In this document: positions 49,575-59,320 of the stretch, in pieces | Layout: each line of letters opens with the position of its first letter | Position numbering within the stretch: position 1 is the first letter of the stretch | Source: Fibrobacteria bacterium | Lineage (GTDB): Bacteria; Fibrobacterota; Fibrobacteria; UBA11236 | Reading direction: 5' to 3' | DNA length: 64,000 bases | NCBI GenBank assembly: GCA_025360005.1 | Contig: JANYDA010000009.1 | Coordinates: 62,001 to 126,000 of the forward strand | The notes under the pieces: generated by a model | What the model was told of the DNA's origin: nothing | Databases searched by the model: none | Seen by the model: only the letters and a program-made list of their open reading frames with translations | Translations under genes and position numbers: made by a program

Positions 49575-50132
49575 ATGAGCGAACTTTATTCGATCCCCAT
49601 CGAGCGCGCCGATGGCGCCCGGACCACCCTGGGCGAATTCCAGGGGAAGGTGCTCTTCATCGTCAATGTGGCTTCCAAATGCGGCCTCACGCCCCAATAC
49701 GACGGCTTGGAAAAAATCCATGAACGCTATGCGGCCCAAGGCCTGCTGGTGCTGGGATTCCCGGCCAATGAATTCGGGGCGCAGGAGCCCGGTACGGACG
49801 CGGAGATCCAACAATTCTGCCGGCTTAACTTCGGGGTCGAATTCCCCATGTTCGCCAAATTGGTGGTGAAGGGGAGCGGGCAGCACCCGCTCTATGCCTA
49901 TCTTACGCGCGTATTCCCGCGCGCCACCCGGAAAAGGGGCGCCGCCCGCAAGGTTCTCCGCAAGCTGATCCATCCGAAAAGTTTTACCGGGGAGTCCGGG
50001 GAGATCGCATGGAATTTCGAGAAGTTCCTGATCGATCGCAAGGGCCGGGTGGTTGCGCGTTTTCCTCCGGACATCGTTCCCGAGGATCCTTGGATCACGG
50101 AAACGATCGAATCCGAATTGGCTAAGGTCTGA
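49575..50132 (+). CDS. glutathione peroxidase family (thiol peroxidase)
   Basis: The product is 185 aa from ATG 49575; the frame is open further upstream but has no RBS. The Gpx signature with peroxidatic Cys is VNVASKCGLTPQYDGLEKIH, the Gln in LGFPANEFGAQEPGT and the Trp in IAWNFEKFLIDRKG complete the catalytic tetrad. In bacteria such enzymes usually reduce hydroperoxides with thioredoxin rather than glutathione. There is no signal peptide, so it is cytoplasmic. An insertion of basic residues (RVFPRATRKRGAARKVLRKLIHPK) replaces the usual short loop. It stands between secreted-enzyme genes with no obvious operon partner. Confidence 0.92.
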   Translation: MSELYSIPIERADGARTTLGEFQGKVLFIVNVASKCGLTPQYDGLEKIHERYAAQGLLVLGFPANEFGAQEPGTDAEIQQFCRLNFGVEFPMFAKLVVKGSGQHPLYAYLTRVFPRATRKRGAARKVLRKLIHPKSFTGESGEIAWNFEKFLIDRKGRVVARFPPDIVPEDPWITETIESELAKV

Positions 50133-50163
50133 CCGGGATCAGGCCCGCAAGCCGCAAGCGGGG

Positions 50164-51963
50164 CTAGTAGGGCAGGATGCGGAATAGCCCGGTGGGCAGA
50201 TCCGCCGGCAGCGCCACCGTCTCCGCTCCGGACGCAAGCGAACGGCCCTTGCGCCAAACCGATCGGCCTCGGAGATCGTAAACGGCGATTCCCATGGAGC
50301 CCTCCGGAATCGTCACCCGCAATCCGGCATGGGCCACGGTCATTCCGCGATCCGCGGTTCCCGGTCGGGCGCGTTCCCGCAAAGCCGTGGGCACCGGGGT
50401 CAAGGGTTGGCAGGTCCCGATGTATTCGATGCGCGAAACCTTGGTGGCGGCAGTGCTGGTGAAATTCGGGGCCGCGTATTCGATCACGTAAAGCGCCCCG
50501 TCCGGACCGATGTTAAAGGCGATGGGGCGATCGAAAGTGAAGCCCAGGGGCACGCGCTGCACGTCCAGGACTTTATCGCCGTTATCATCCAGGGTGGCCA
50601 GGTTCAGGTACCCGGGGCCGAAATCGCTCATGATCCATTTCTTGTCGAAGTGGGGCGGCAGCTTGACCTTGGAGGCGTTCGCGCCGTCGTAATAATACCT
50701 GGGCCCGGTCATGGCGGTGGTGCCCTGGACCACGGCCCATCTCTCCACGCCGTCGACCGTCTTCCCGCTCTTGCCGAACTCGCGCGAAAGCAAGGCCGGC
50801 ATGCCCGGTGGCAATTTGATCGCGCCGGTATTGTTGACGGAAGTGTTCATCAGGTTGGCGGGATCGAAATAGGGTCCCGTTTTGCCCGCCACATAATCGA
50901 ATTTCCGGTAAGGCAGATTGGGGCCCAGCAGGAATGGCCAGCCGAAATTCCCCGCCTTGCGCACCAGGTTGAATTCCTCATGCTGCGCCGGCCCTTTGTC
51001 CGGGCTCATGGTATCCGCGTCCGGTCCCACCTCGCCGATCAGGGCCCATCCCGTGTATTTGTCCACCGTCATCGTATAGGGGTTGCGATGGCCCATGGAA
51101 TAAATCTCCGGCTTCACCTTGGCCAGATCCTCCGGGGTCCATAGCGACGCGAACGCCTCTTTGAGGTTGCCGGCCGGGATATCGTACCCGCCCTCCGCGG
51201 TGGGATGGATGCGAAGCAGTTTGCCGCGTAAATCGTTGGTGTTGGCCGCGGATCGCTGGGCGTCCAGGTAGGTGAAGTTGGGGCGTTCGTCGATAGCGCC
51301 GTACAAATCGTCGGAACGGGTATTGTCGCCCGTGGTCAGATAAAGATTGCCGTTGGCATCGAAGGACATGGCTCCCCCGGTATGGCAGCAATAATCCCGT
51401 TGCACGGCGACTTCCAGGAGGACTTTTTCCGAAGCGGTATCGAAGGCGTCGCCCGCGACGGTGAAACGCGAAAGCCGGTTCAAACGTTTTTCCCTGGGCA
51501 TGGGGGAGTAGTAGACGTAGGCGTAATGGTTGCCCGCGAATTGCGGATCCAACGCGATGCCCAGGGTGCCGTCTTCGATCTTGGAGTCCTTGAAGGGCGC
51601 CTGCCAGAACACGTCCGGATCCCACGCTACTACCGGGATGGGCACGCCGGGCTTGATGATCTCGATCTTTCCCCGCCGCTCCGCCAGGAAAATGCGGCCG
51701 TCCGGAGCGATGGCCATCTTGACGGGCTCCTGCATGGCCGTGTCGGTCCTTTTTTCCGCGAGCACTACCTTGCGGAAATCGGCGGCCTTCAAATCCTCGC
51801 ATCCTTGCCATTTGATCTGGGCATCGGCCGATCCCAGCGCCGCCGCTAAGGCGAACCCCGGAATTGCCCGCAACAAACGGAGTCCGCGTGATTTTTGTGA
51901 TACTGCCGAATCGGATGCGCTATGGAAGCGCATCGCCAACGACGCGCGCATGGTACCGGACAT
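50164..51963 (-). CDS. PQQ-type sugar (glucose/sorbosone) dehydrogenase with C-terminal sorting module
   Basis: The product is 599 aa from ATG 51963, where a G-rich RBS lies just upstream; the frame is open to 52200 without signal logic. Signal RLLRAIPGFALAAALGSADA. A GSDH-type six-bladed propeller follows: PVKMAIAPDGRIFLAERRGKIEI, DYCCHTGGAMSFDANGNLYLTTGDN, RGKLLRIHPTAEGGYDIPAGN, PEIYSMGHRNPYTM, and a C-terminal DGALYVIEYA. These soluble-type dehydrogenases oxidise sugars using PQQ. The last ~65 residues (GIAVYDLRGRSVWRKG ... LPTGLFRILPY) resemble a type IX sorting domain, as in the expansin. No PQQ biosynthesis genes are in the window. Confidence 0.85.
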   Translation of the reverse strand: MSGTMRASLAMRFHSASDSAVSQKSRGLRLLRAIPGFALAAALGSADAQIKWQGCEDLKAADFRKVVLAEKRTDTAMQEPVKMAIAPDGRIFLAERRGKIEIIKPGVPIPVVAWDPDVFWQAPFKDSKIEDGTLGIALDPQFAGNHYAYVYYSPMPREKRLNRLSRFTVAGDAFDTASEKVLLEVAVQRDYCCHTGGAMSFDANGNLYLTTGDNTRSDDLYGAIDERPNFTYLDAQRSAANTNDLRGKLLRIHPTAEGGYDIPAGNLKEAFASLWTPEDLAKVKPEIYSMGHRNPYTMTVDKYTGWALIGEVGPDADTMSPDKGPAQHEEFNLVRKAGNFGWPFLLGPNLPYRKFDYVAGKTGPYFDPANLMNTSVNNTGAIKLPPGMPALLSREFGKSGKTVDGVERWAVVQGTTAMTGPRYYYDGANASKVKLPPHFDKKWIMSDFGPGYLNLATLDDNGDKVLDVQRVPLGFTFDRPIAFNIGPDGALYVIEYAAPNFTSTAATKVSRIEYIGTCQPLTPVPTALRERARPGTADRGMTVAHAGLRVTIPEGSMGIAVYDLRGRSVWRKGRSLASGAETVALPADLPTGLFRILPY

Positions 51964-52153
51964 GTCCCCCCCCAACTTTGTGGCTCCGGAACCGCGAAAA
52001 GGCCGCGATGCCGGAGACCGGATCAATATATCCGGGGAAATGCCATCGCGGGTGGCGAGATTTTCTTTCCCCATCCCGGGATGCGCCGATGATACGGAGA
52101 TGCGGCCCGGGAGGCGATTTGGCCTGGGCTCCGGTAAGGGGCCCCGGGCGGGT

Positions 52154-53995
<1,842 letters not shown>

Positions 53996-54010
53996 GTTGA
54001 CCTCAAATCA

Positions 54011-54146
54011 GATTGAAAATTGCAATATGCAAATTGAAAATTGGAAACCGGGAAGCCTCGCTCACATCCGGTTTTCCCAATAGCGCAAATGGATCCGGCG
54101 TTGCCTTTTCTTCCAATTCGCATATTGCAATTTTCAATTTGCAATC
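54011..54146. repeat. AT-rich inverted-repeat element, copy 4 (glmM/glmS gap)
   Basis: Arms at 54011-54045 and 54111-54146 flank a ~65-nt centre. ATTGAAAATTGCAATATGC (54012-54030) pairs perfectly with GCATATTGCAATTTTCAAT (54120-54138), a 19-bp match, and the inner TTGGAA/TTCCAA also pairs. The arms differ by one 7-nt unit. The variant ATATGC occurs in both arms here but in no other copy. The centre has its own hairpin (AAACCGG / CCGGTTT). It almost fills the glmM-glmS gap. Confidence 0.9.
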
Positions 54147-54148
54147 TC

Positions 54149-55489
54149 CTATAATTCCTCTTCGATCGCCTTGCACAACTTCACCGCCTGGTCCCTTTCC
54201 GGGGCTTCCGCAATCACGCGAACCACGGGCTCGGTATTCGAGGCGCGCAAGTGCACCCAGCTGCGTTCCCATTCAAAACGGATGCCGTCTTGCTGATCGA
54301 CCTTGGCATCCGGGAACTTGGCGAGCAGGCGCCCGATGATGATCTCGAGTTTCTTGCCGGCCACCCCGTATTTCTGCTTCTCGATATGATACGAAGGAAT
54401 CTCCCCCGCAATGGAGGAAAGCGGGCGGTTCTTTTCCGCCATCAATTGCAGGGTCATGGCCACCGCCAGGATACCATCCCGGCCATAATGGAGATCCGGT
54501 GAAATCACTCCGCCATTGCCTTCCCCGCCGATGACGCTGCCGTTCAGGCGCATGCCTACCGTCACGTTGATCTCGCCCACCTTGGTGCGGGCCACCGGCA
54601 CGCCGAAGCGCGCGGCGATGTCCTCGACCATGCGGCTGGTGGACAAGTTCACGGCCACGGGGCCTTTTTTATGTTCCAGGATCAGCATGGTGGCCAGCGC
54701 GAGCGTGTATTCCTCGCCCATGGCCTTGCCCAGGTCGCTCACGATGGCGCAGCGATCCGCGTCCGGATCGGTGGCGAAACCCGCATGGCATTTCTTGCGG
54801 GCCACCAGTTCTTCCAATTGCCCCAGGTTCTCCGGCGTCGGTTCGGCGCCATGCGGGAAAATCCCGTTCGGCTCCACGTTGATGGCTTCCACTTCGCAGC
54901 CGAGCGCCTTGAGGAGCTTGGGCACGATGAGACTGCCCGCGCCGTTCACGGCATCGAACCCGATGCGGAATTTCATGGCGCGGATCCTGTCCGGCTGGAT
55001 GAAGGGGAGTTCGAGCACGGCATCGATATGGCGTTCATCGGCGCCCTCGCGGGAAGTAACGGATTTGACCTGCGACCAGTCCTTCCAATCGAATCGGTTA
55101 TTGTCGACCAATTCAAACAGGGCCTTCACTTGCGGTTCGTCCAGGAAAATGCCTTCATGGGTCAGGAACTTCAGGGCGTTCCATTCGATGGGATTGTGCG
55201 AAGCGGTAATGATGATGCCCCCGCCCGCTTTGCAGGCGAGCACTTCCATTTCCACCGTGGGCGTGCTGGCCACTCCCAGCATAACGGCTTCGGCGCCGGA
55301 AGCGGAGCATGCGGAAGCGACCAGGTTCTCGATCATGGGACCGGTGGAGCGGGTATCGCGGCCGATGACCACCTTCTTGGCCCGGGTCAATTGGATGAAC
55401 GCGTTCACGTAATTAACAATCAGGGAAGGCGAGAAAGCCGGCCCGACGATGCCGCGGATTCCGGAAACGGAACGCATGAGAACCGACAT
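54149..55489 (-). CDS. glmM: phosphoglucosamine mutase
   Basis: The product is 446 aa from ATG 55489, with AGGGAG upstream (MSVLMRSVSGIRGIVGPAFSPSLIVNYVNAF); the frame is open to 55606 but unsupported. It interconverts glucosamine-6- and -1-phosphate. The catalytic Ser loop is GGIIITASHNPIEWNALK, the metal loop ATDPDADRCA, the sugar-binding GGEGNGGVI and the phosphate-binding RASNTEPVVRVIAEA. Members of this family also include phosphomannomutases, but the pairing with glmS directly downstream favours GlmM. The divergent DsbD-like gene lies 210 bp away. Confidence 0.93.
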   Translation of the reverse strand: MSVLMRSVSGIRGIVGPAFSPSLIVNYVNAFIQLTRAKKVVIGRDTRSTGPMIENLVASACSASGAEAVMLGVASTPTVEMEVLACKAGGGIIITASHNPIEWNALKFLTHEGIFLDEPQVKALFELVDNNRFDWKDWSQVKSVTSREGADERHIDAVLELPFIQPDRIRAMKFRIGFDAVNGAGSLIVPKLLKALGCEVEAINVEPNGIFPHGAEPTPENLGQLEELVARKKCHAGFATDPDADRCAIVSDLGKAMGEEYTLALATMLILEHKKGPVAVNLSTSRMVEDIAARFGVPVARTKVGEINVTVGMRLNGSVIGGEGNGGVISPDLHYGRDGILAVAMTLQLMAEKNRPLSSIAGEIPSYHIEKQKYGVAGKKLEIIIGRLLAKFPDAKVDQQDGIRFEWERSWVHLRASNTEPVVRVIAEAPERDQAVKLCKAIEEEL

Positions 55490-55699
55490 GGAACTCCCTT
55501 TTCCCCTCAATCCCTGACGGCGTCGCCGGGATCTATCGGGGCGTGTACGGACAAGATACCTTAGGCAAAATGGCATGTCAATCGCGGGCCGCGCGTCGCC
55601 GCTCATGTGGTGTGCCGCATGAACGCATTATCGGCATGGGAGCCTTTTTCCGCAACGCGGAATTGGATATTATTACTTCTTTCAAAAAGGTGGAAAACC

Positions 55700-56218
55700 A
55701 TGAAGGGAACGCTTCCCTCTCGTAGCCGCCTGTGGATTGTCTTCGCGGCCATGTCGGTAACCTCATTGTCGGCGCAAGCCCCATCCAAACAGCCCGTTCC
55801 CGGAGTCTCGTTCCGGTATCGGGACAACCCGCCGCCGGCCAAACCTTCCGTAAGCCCGGGCAAAGGCTCCGCGGCCGCGCCCCACGAATTGATCGTGCAC
55901 GTGGAGTTGCAGGAAGGATGGCATATCAATTCGCAAGCGCCGCTGGATTCCTTCCTGGTGGCCACCAGGGTGGAGGCGCAAGCGGAGGGTTTGGCTTTTG
56001 GAAATCCCGTCTATCCCAAAGCGGAAGTGAAGCCATCGGCCGTAATGGGAGGGGAGATAGCCCTATTCACCGGCGCATTCGATATCCGGATTCCCTTCGC
56101 GGCCAAAGCCTCGGTCTACAAACCGGGCTCGCCGCCCAGGACCCGGGTCACGCTCAATTACCAATCCTGCAATGACAATATGTGTCTTCCGCCCAAGTCC
56201 GTTACGGTGGAGCAGTAG
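55700..56218 (+). CDS. stand-alone DsbD N-terminal (alpha) domain protein, secreted
   Basis: The product is 172 aa from ATG 55700, with AAAAGGTGG upstream. Signal RLWIVFAAMSVTSLSAQA. The body matches the immunoglobulin-like DsbD alpha (DsbC-like) domain: LIVHVELQEGWHINSQAPLDSFLVATRVEAQ, then GAFDIRIPF and the C-terminal LNYQSCNDNMCLPPKSV, whose two Cys correspond to the redox-active pair of DsbD-alpha. Neither the eight-helix membrane core nor the thioredoxin domain follows; the next gene is rimO on the other strand. It could take electrons from a separate CcdA/DsbD-like transporter. Periplasmic. Confidence 0.82.
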   Translation: MKGTLPSRSRLWIVFAAMSVTSLSAQAPSKQPVPGVSFRYRDNPPPAKPSVSPGKGSAAAPHELIVHVELQEGWHINSQAPLDSFLVATRVEAQAEGLAFGNPVYPKAEVKPSAVMGGEIALFTGAFDIRIPFAAKASVYKPGSPPRTRVTLNYQSCNDNMCLPPKSVTVEQ

Positions 56219-56268
56219 CGGGCGCTTCGCCGCCTACCAATTTCCATGGTAATGCAGGATTTACGCTC

Positions 56269-57666
56269 TTAGGCGGGAGGCAGCAGGGTCGCCAGCAAAT
56301 CGTATTCGCTGGCATCGGTGATCACTACTTTCCTGAAAGTGCCCGGATCCGCGTCCATGGCGCCTTGGGCCCCGAAGATAAGCACGGTATTGTCCACCTC
56401 CGGCGCATCGCCCTCGGTGCGGCCGGTATAATGGTGGTCCACCCCCTCGGCCACCGCATCGATGATCACTTCCAGGGTCCGCCCGATGCGCTTCTCGTTT
56501 TCTTCCAGCGAAATCTGGCGCTGCAGGGTCATCACCCTGTCCACGCGCGCCTCGATTTCATCCTGCGGTACCTTGGGTTGCAGGTCGAATGCGTGGGTGC
56601 CTTCTTCATCGGAATAGGCGAAGCAGCCCAGGTGGCGGAAACGCATCTCTTCCAGGAAGGCCATCAGATCATCCACGTCCTTTTCCGTCTCGCCGGGATA
56701 TCCCAGCAAAGCGGTGGTTCGCAGGGCAAGGCCGGGGATGGCGTTGCGCATCTTAAGTAGGCCTTCCCGCAATTGCTGGGCGGAATAATTGCGGCGCATG
56801 GCCTTCAGCATGGGGGCGCTGGCATGCTGGATGGGGATGTCCATGTACTTGCAGATGCGCTTTTCCGTTGCCATCACGTCTATCAGGCCGTCTGTGAGGA
56901 AGGCCGGATAGCCGTACATCATGCGGATCCAGGGGATATCGGTATGCCGGATCAAGGCGTGCAGCAACTGCTCCAGGGATTCCTTGCCGTCCTTCTCGCG
57001 CCCGAAAAAGGTGAGATCCTGGGCGATGAGGGAGATCTCTTGGATGCCCCAGGCTTGCAATTGCTGCGCTTCGGCCACGATATCGGCGATGGCGCGGCTC
57101 TTCTGCTTGCCGCGCATGCCGGGGATGGCGCAGAACCCGCAGATGCGGTTGCAGCCTTCCGCGATTTTGAGGAAGGCATGATGGGGTTCTTCTCCCATGA
57201 GCGAACGAGGCGCGGCGCCCACTTTGCAATCGGAAGGCAGGGTGGAGCTCAAGCCCAATCGTTCGAGCATTTCCCCTTCCCGATAGGTGCCGATGTAGAG
57301 ATCGACTTCGGGAATGTCCTTCTTCAAGTCTTCCATGTAACGCTGCGCCAGGCAACCCGCCACCACCAGCTTTTCGCCCTTGGCCCTGTTGCCGAGCGCG
57401 GCCAGGATTTCCGCGATGGATTCTTCCTTGGCCGCTTCGATGAAGCCGCAGGTGTTGATCACGGTGACGCTGGGATCTTCCCCGTCCTTGGCGCGCGTGA
57501 ATCCCGCGCGGCCGAACTCGCCGAGGATGTTTTCGCTATCGACCTGGTTCTTGGAACAGCCCAGGTTCAGCAGACGGACTTTTTTATCGCCCAGCGCGGA
57601 TAGAATGGAATCCGAAGCGGCCGGAGACTGGGCTTCCGGCCTTGAGTTGCGTTTGCGAGGGGACAA
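56269..57666 (-). CDS. rimO: ribosomal protein S12 methylthiotransferase RimO
   Basis: The 465-aa radical-SAM enzyme adds a methylthio group to Asp-88 of ribosomal protein S12. The N-terminal UPF0004 domain binds a 4Fe-4S cluster (LLNLGCSKNQVDSE, VINTCGFIEAAKEES, VVAGCLAQRY). The radical-SAM motif C-x3-C-x2-C is in EGCNRICGFCAIPGMRGKQKS, and the S12-binding TRAM domain is C-terminal. RimO-type features (GFIEAAKEES, IPGMRG) separate it from MiaB. The first ~30 residues (MSPRKRNSRPEAQSPAASD) are an extra basic tail. It precedes the SPOR gene's stop by 19 bp, same strand. Confidence 0.93.
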   Translation of the reverse strand: MSPRKRNSRPEAQSPAASDSILSALGDKKVRLLNLGCSKNQVDSENILGEFGRAGFTRAKDGEDPSVTVINTCGFIEAAKEESIAEILAALGNRAKGEKLVVAGCLAQRYMEDLKKDIPEVDLYIGTYREGEMLERLGLSSTLPSDCKVGAAPRSLMGEEPHHAFLKIAEGCNRICGFCAIPGMRGKQKSRAIADIVAEAQQLQAWGIQEISLIAQDLTFFGREKDGKESLEQLLHALIRHTDIPWIRMMYGYPAFLTDGLIDVMATEKRICKYMDIPIQHASAPMLKAMRRNYSAQQLREGLLKMRNAIPGLALRTTALLGYPGETEKDVDDLMAFLEEMRFRHLGCFAYSDEEGTHAFDLQPKVPQDEIEARVDRVMTLQRQISLEENEKRIGRTLEVIIDAVAEGVDHHYTGRTEGDAPEVDNTVLIFGAQGAMDADPGTFRKVVITDASEYDLLATLLPPA

Positions 57667-57684
57667 GGAAAGGCTCCGGGTGGT

Positions 57685-58635
57685 TTACCACTCGTCCAGA
57701 TTGACTTTGCCGGTATCGCCCGGGGCTTTGGCCGGAGCGGAGGCAGGCGTGCTGGGAGTGGGAGGGGGGGCCGGAGTCTTGGTCGCGGGCATTTCGGTTG
57801 CGGGCGCGCTCTCCGTTTTGGGCGAAGGCGTTGCGGGTTCTTCCGTCTTGGGAGTACCCCAGGTTTCCCCGGAAGGCGTCACCGGTTCGTTGGTTTTGGG
57901 GTTGCCCCAGGTTTCGCCGGAGGGAGCCACGGGTTCGCTGGGAGCGGCGGGCTCTTCCGCATGCTTCTTTTTGGATTTGCGTGAAACCGGTGCCGGCGCC
58001 GCGGCAGGTTCAGGAGCGGACACGCCCGATCCTTCGCCGCCCACGGCGTCATTCTTCTTATTATCGACCCAGAACTCGTAGCCCATGGGTTTGAGGGTAT
58101 TCTCTCCGAAGGACTTTGCAGCCGAGCGATGCAGGAATTTCCCGATGCGGACGCGATGATATGTTCCTGCAAGGGCGGGTACGGGATTTTCTACTTCGGC
58201 CACATAAGCGGGATATCCCGAGTTGGCCAGCTTTTCCACCAGATTGGCCGCTTGGCGCTTGCTTTTGAAAACGGCTACCTGGACCACATAATGGCCATTA
58301 TCGGAAAATCCGGCTTGGTCGGCGGAAGCCGAGGGAGCGCCGGAAGCGGATCCGGCATTTTTTCCGCCGGGTTTCCCATTCAGTTTACCAGTTGGGTGGA
58401 AGGTATTCTTGGCGCTGCCGGGTTTGTCCTTGCCTACTTGTTGCAGATTCGGTTCTTCAGCCAAGGTGGCGGAAGTATCGGTTTCGGCAGAGGCGGCAGC
58501 GGGAACCTCTTCGATGACGGCAGGGGCCTCTTTGTCTTTTTTACAGTTGGCAACCATCAACGCCAGGCCAACTGCCAGCAAGGTTTGCAAATAACGGTGA
58601 GACAAGCTCGCCCCCTGTGATGACACGTTTTTCAT
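57685..58635 (-). CDS. SPOR domain lipoprotein
   Basis: The 316-aa protein has a signal ending in LALMVANC, a lipobox-like site with Asn at -1. After an Ala/Pro-rich linker the SPOR domain spans about residues 112-195: HYVVQVAVFKSKRQAANLVEKLANSGYPAYVAEV ... TYHRVRIGKFLHRSAAKSF. SPOR binds denuded peptidoglycan glycan strands at division sites. The C-terminal ~120 residues are low-complexity Pro/Thr/Glu with a tandem ~15-residue repeat (EPVAPSGETWGNPKT, EPVTPSGETWGTPKT, EPATPSPKTE). Probably a periplasmic division or cell-wall protein. Upstream of rimO on the same strand. Confidence 0.85.
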   Translation of the reverse strand: MKNVSSQGASLSHRYLQTLLAVGLALMVANCKKDKEAPAVIEEVPAAASAETDTSATLAEEPNLQQVGKDKPGSAKNTFHPTGKLNGKPGGKNAGSASGAPSASADQAGFSDNGHYVVQVAVFKSKRQAANLVEKLANSGYPAYVAEVENPVPALAGTYHRVRIGKFLHRSAAKSFGENTLKPMGYEFWVDNKKNDAVGGEGSGVSAPEPAAAPAPVSRKSKKKHAEEPAAPSEPVAPSGETWGNPKTNEPVTPSGETWGTPKTEEPATPSPKTESAPATEMPATKTPAPPPTPSTPASAPAKAPGDTGKVNLDEW

Positions 58636-58904
58636 GGATTCTTATCCCTGTCGGAATCGTATGACTCTTTTTTGGGAAATTTCAAGGAACTTCACCGGTA
58701 AGACCCAAATTATACAATATTTTGACTGGTTTTCAGAAGGGGTATGGCTTTAAGGTCGGGTTTTCGCAGGGTCACCCTCCCTTTGCTCCCTTGGTATCCT
58801 AAGGCGACCTAGGGTCTTTTTCGACACCCTGTAACTCATTGAAGCTTCTGAATTTAGAAATAGCGGGAAATCATCTTCCCTGTGCGCGCCGGCACCATTA
58901 TTTA
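58636..58904. other. divergent intergenic region between the SPOR gene and rpsU
   Basis: No convincing gene. On the minus strand TATAAT (58714-58709) is a candidate -10 for the SPOR gene, ~70 nt before its start, without a good -35. A possible solo insertion-sequence end lies at 58813-58831. An ORF of 83 codons at 58750-59001 (minus) has no RBS and overlaps the rpsU promoter, so it is not called. Confidence 0.5.
58813..58831 (-). repeat. possible solo insertion-sequence end
   Basis: On the minus strand it reads CAGGGTGTCGAAAAAGACC, 16 of 19 identical to 49434-49452. No transposase or partner end nearby. Confidence 0.35.
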
Positions 58905-58933
58905 TTGACATCGACTTGCCCGCTTGATACATT
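58905..58933 (+). promoter_or_regulatory. rpsU promoter
   Basis: TTGACA (58905-58910), a 17-bp spacer and TACATT (58928-58933) with an extended -10 TG at 58925-58926 make a strong sigma-70 promoter. It gives a leader of ~85 nt before the rpsU start. Confidence 0.75.
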
Positions 58934-59025
58934 ACCTTCACGACCCTGCACCCATACCAGTGGTGCTGCGCCGCAAGAACGCGGCAACGGTCAAAAAGCA
59001 CGGAAAAGAGGTGAATTCAATTTCC

Positions 59026-59223
59026 ATGACAGGCGTAATCGTTAGACCCGGTGAATCTTTTGAAAAAGCTCTGCGGAGGTTTACCAAGACCTGCGAGAAG
59101 TCGGGCATCTTGTCCGACGTCAAGAAAAACCAGAGGTATGAGAAGCCTTCCGATATGAAAAAGCGGAAGCACAATCAAGCCATCCGCAAGCATATCAAAG
59201 AGCAATTAGAAGCCAATGTCTGA
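59026..59223 (+). CDS. rpsU: 30S ribosomal protein S21
   Basis: The product is 65 aa from ATG 59026 ([56 protein letters not shown]). The core [31 protein letters not shown] is diagnostic for S21, which binds the platform of the small subunit near the anti-Shine-Dalgarno. An in-frame GTG at 59011 with a closer RBS is possible and would add five residues. The gene has its own strong promoter and a two-hairpin 3' end. Monocistronic. Confidence 0.95.
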   Translation: MTGVIVRPGESFEKALRRFTKTCEKSGILSDVKKNQRYEKPSDMKKRKHNQAIRKHIKEQLEANV

Positions 59224-59237
59224 AGGCTGAACAAGCG

Positions 59238-59259
59238 GACGCATCCAAAAGGATGCGTC
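59238..59259 (+). other. perfect 9-bp hairpin downstream of rpsU
   Basis: GACGCATCC (59238-59246), loop AAAA and GGATGCGTC (59251-59259) form a stable stem just upstream of the terminator. No U-run follows, so it is more likely an mRNA-stabilising or processing hairpin than a terminator by itself. Confidence 0.65.
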
Positions 59260-59265
59260 AGGACG

Positions 59266-59298
59266 AAAAACGGTTCCTTAGCGGGAGCCGTTTTTTTT
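59266..59298. terminator. bidirectional terminator between rpsU and the REC-GHKL gene
   Basis: AAAAA, stem CGGTTCC/GGAGCCG (one G-U), loop TTAGCG, then eight T. It serves rpsU on the plus strand and, through the A-run, the convergent gene ending at 59321. Confidence 0.85.
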
Positions 59299-59320
59299 GC
59301 TCATTTTTTATCCGACAGCG

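Noticed and set aside
58750-59001. 83-codon minus-strand ORF before rpsU
   Set aside because: No RBS, no recognisable features, and it overlaps the strong rpsU promoter.
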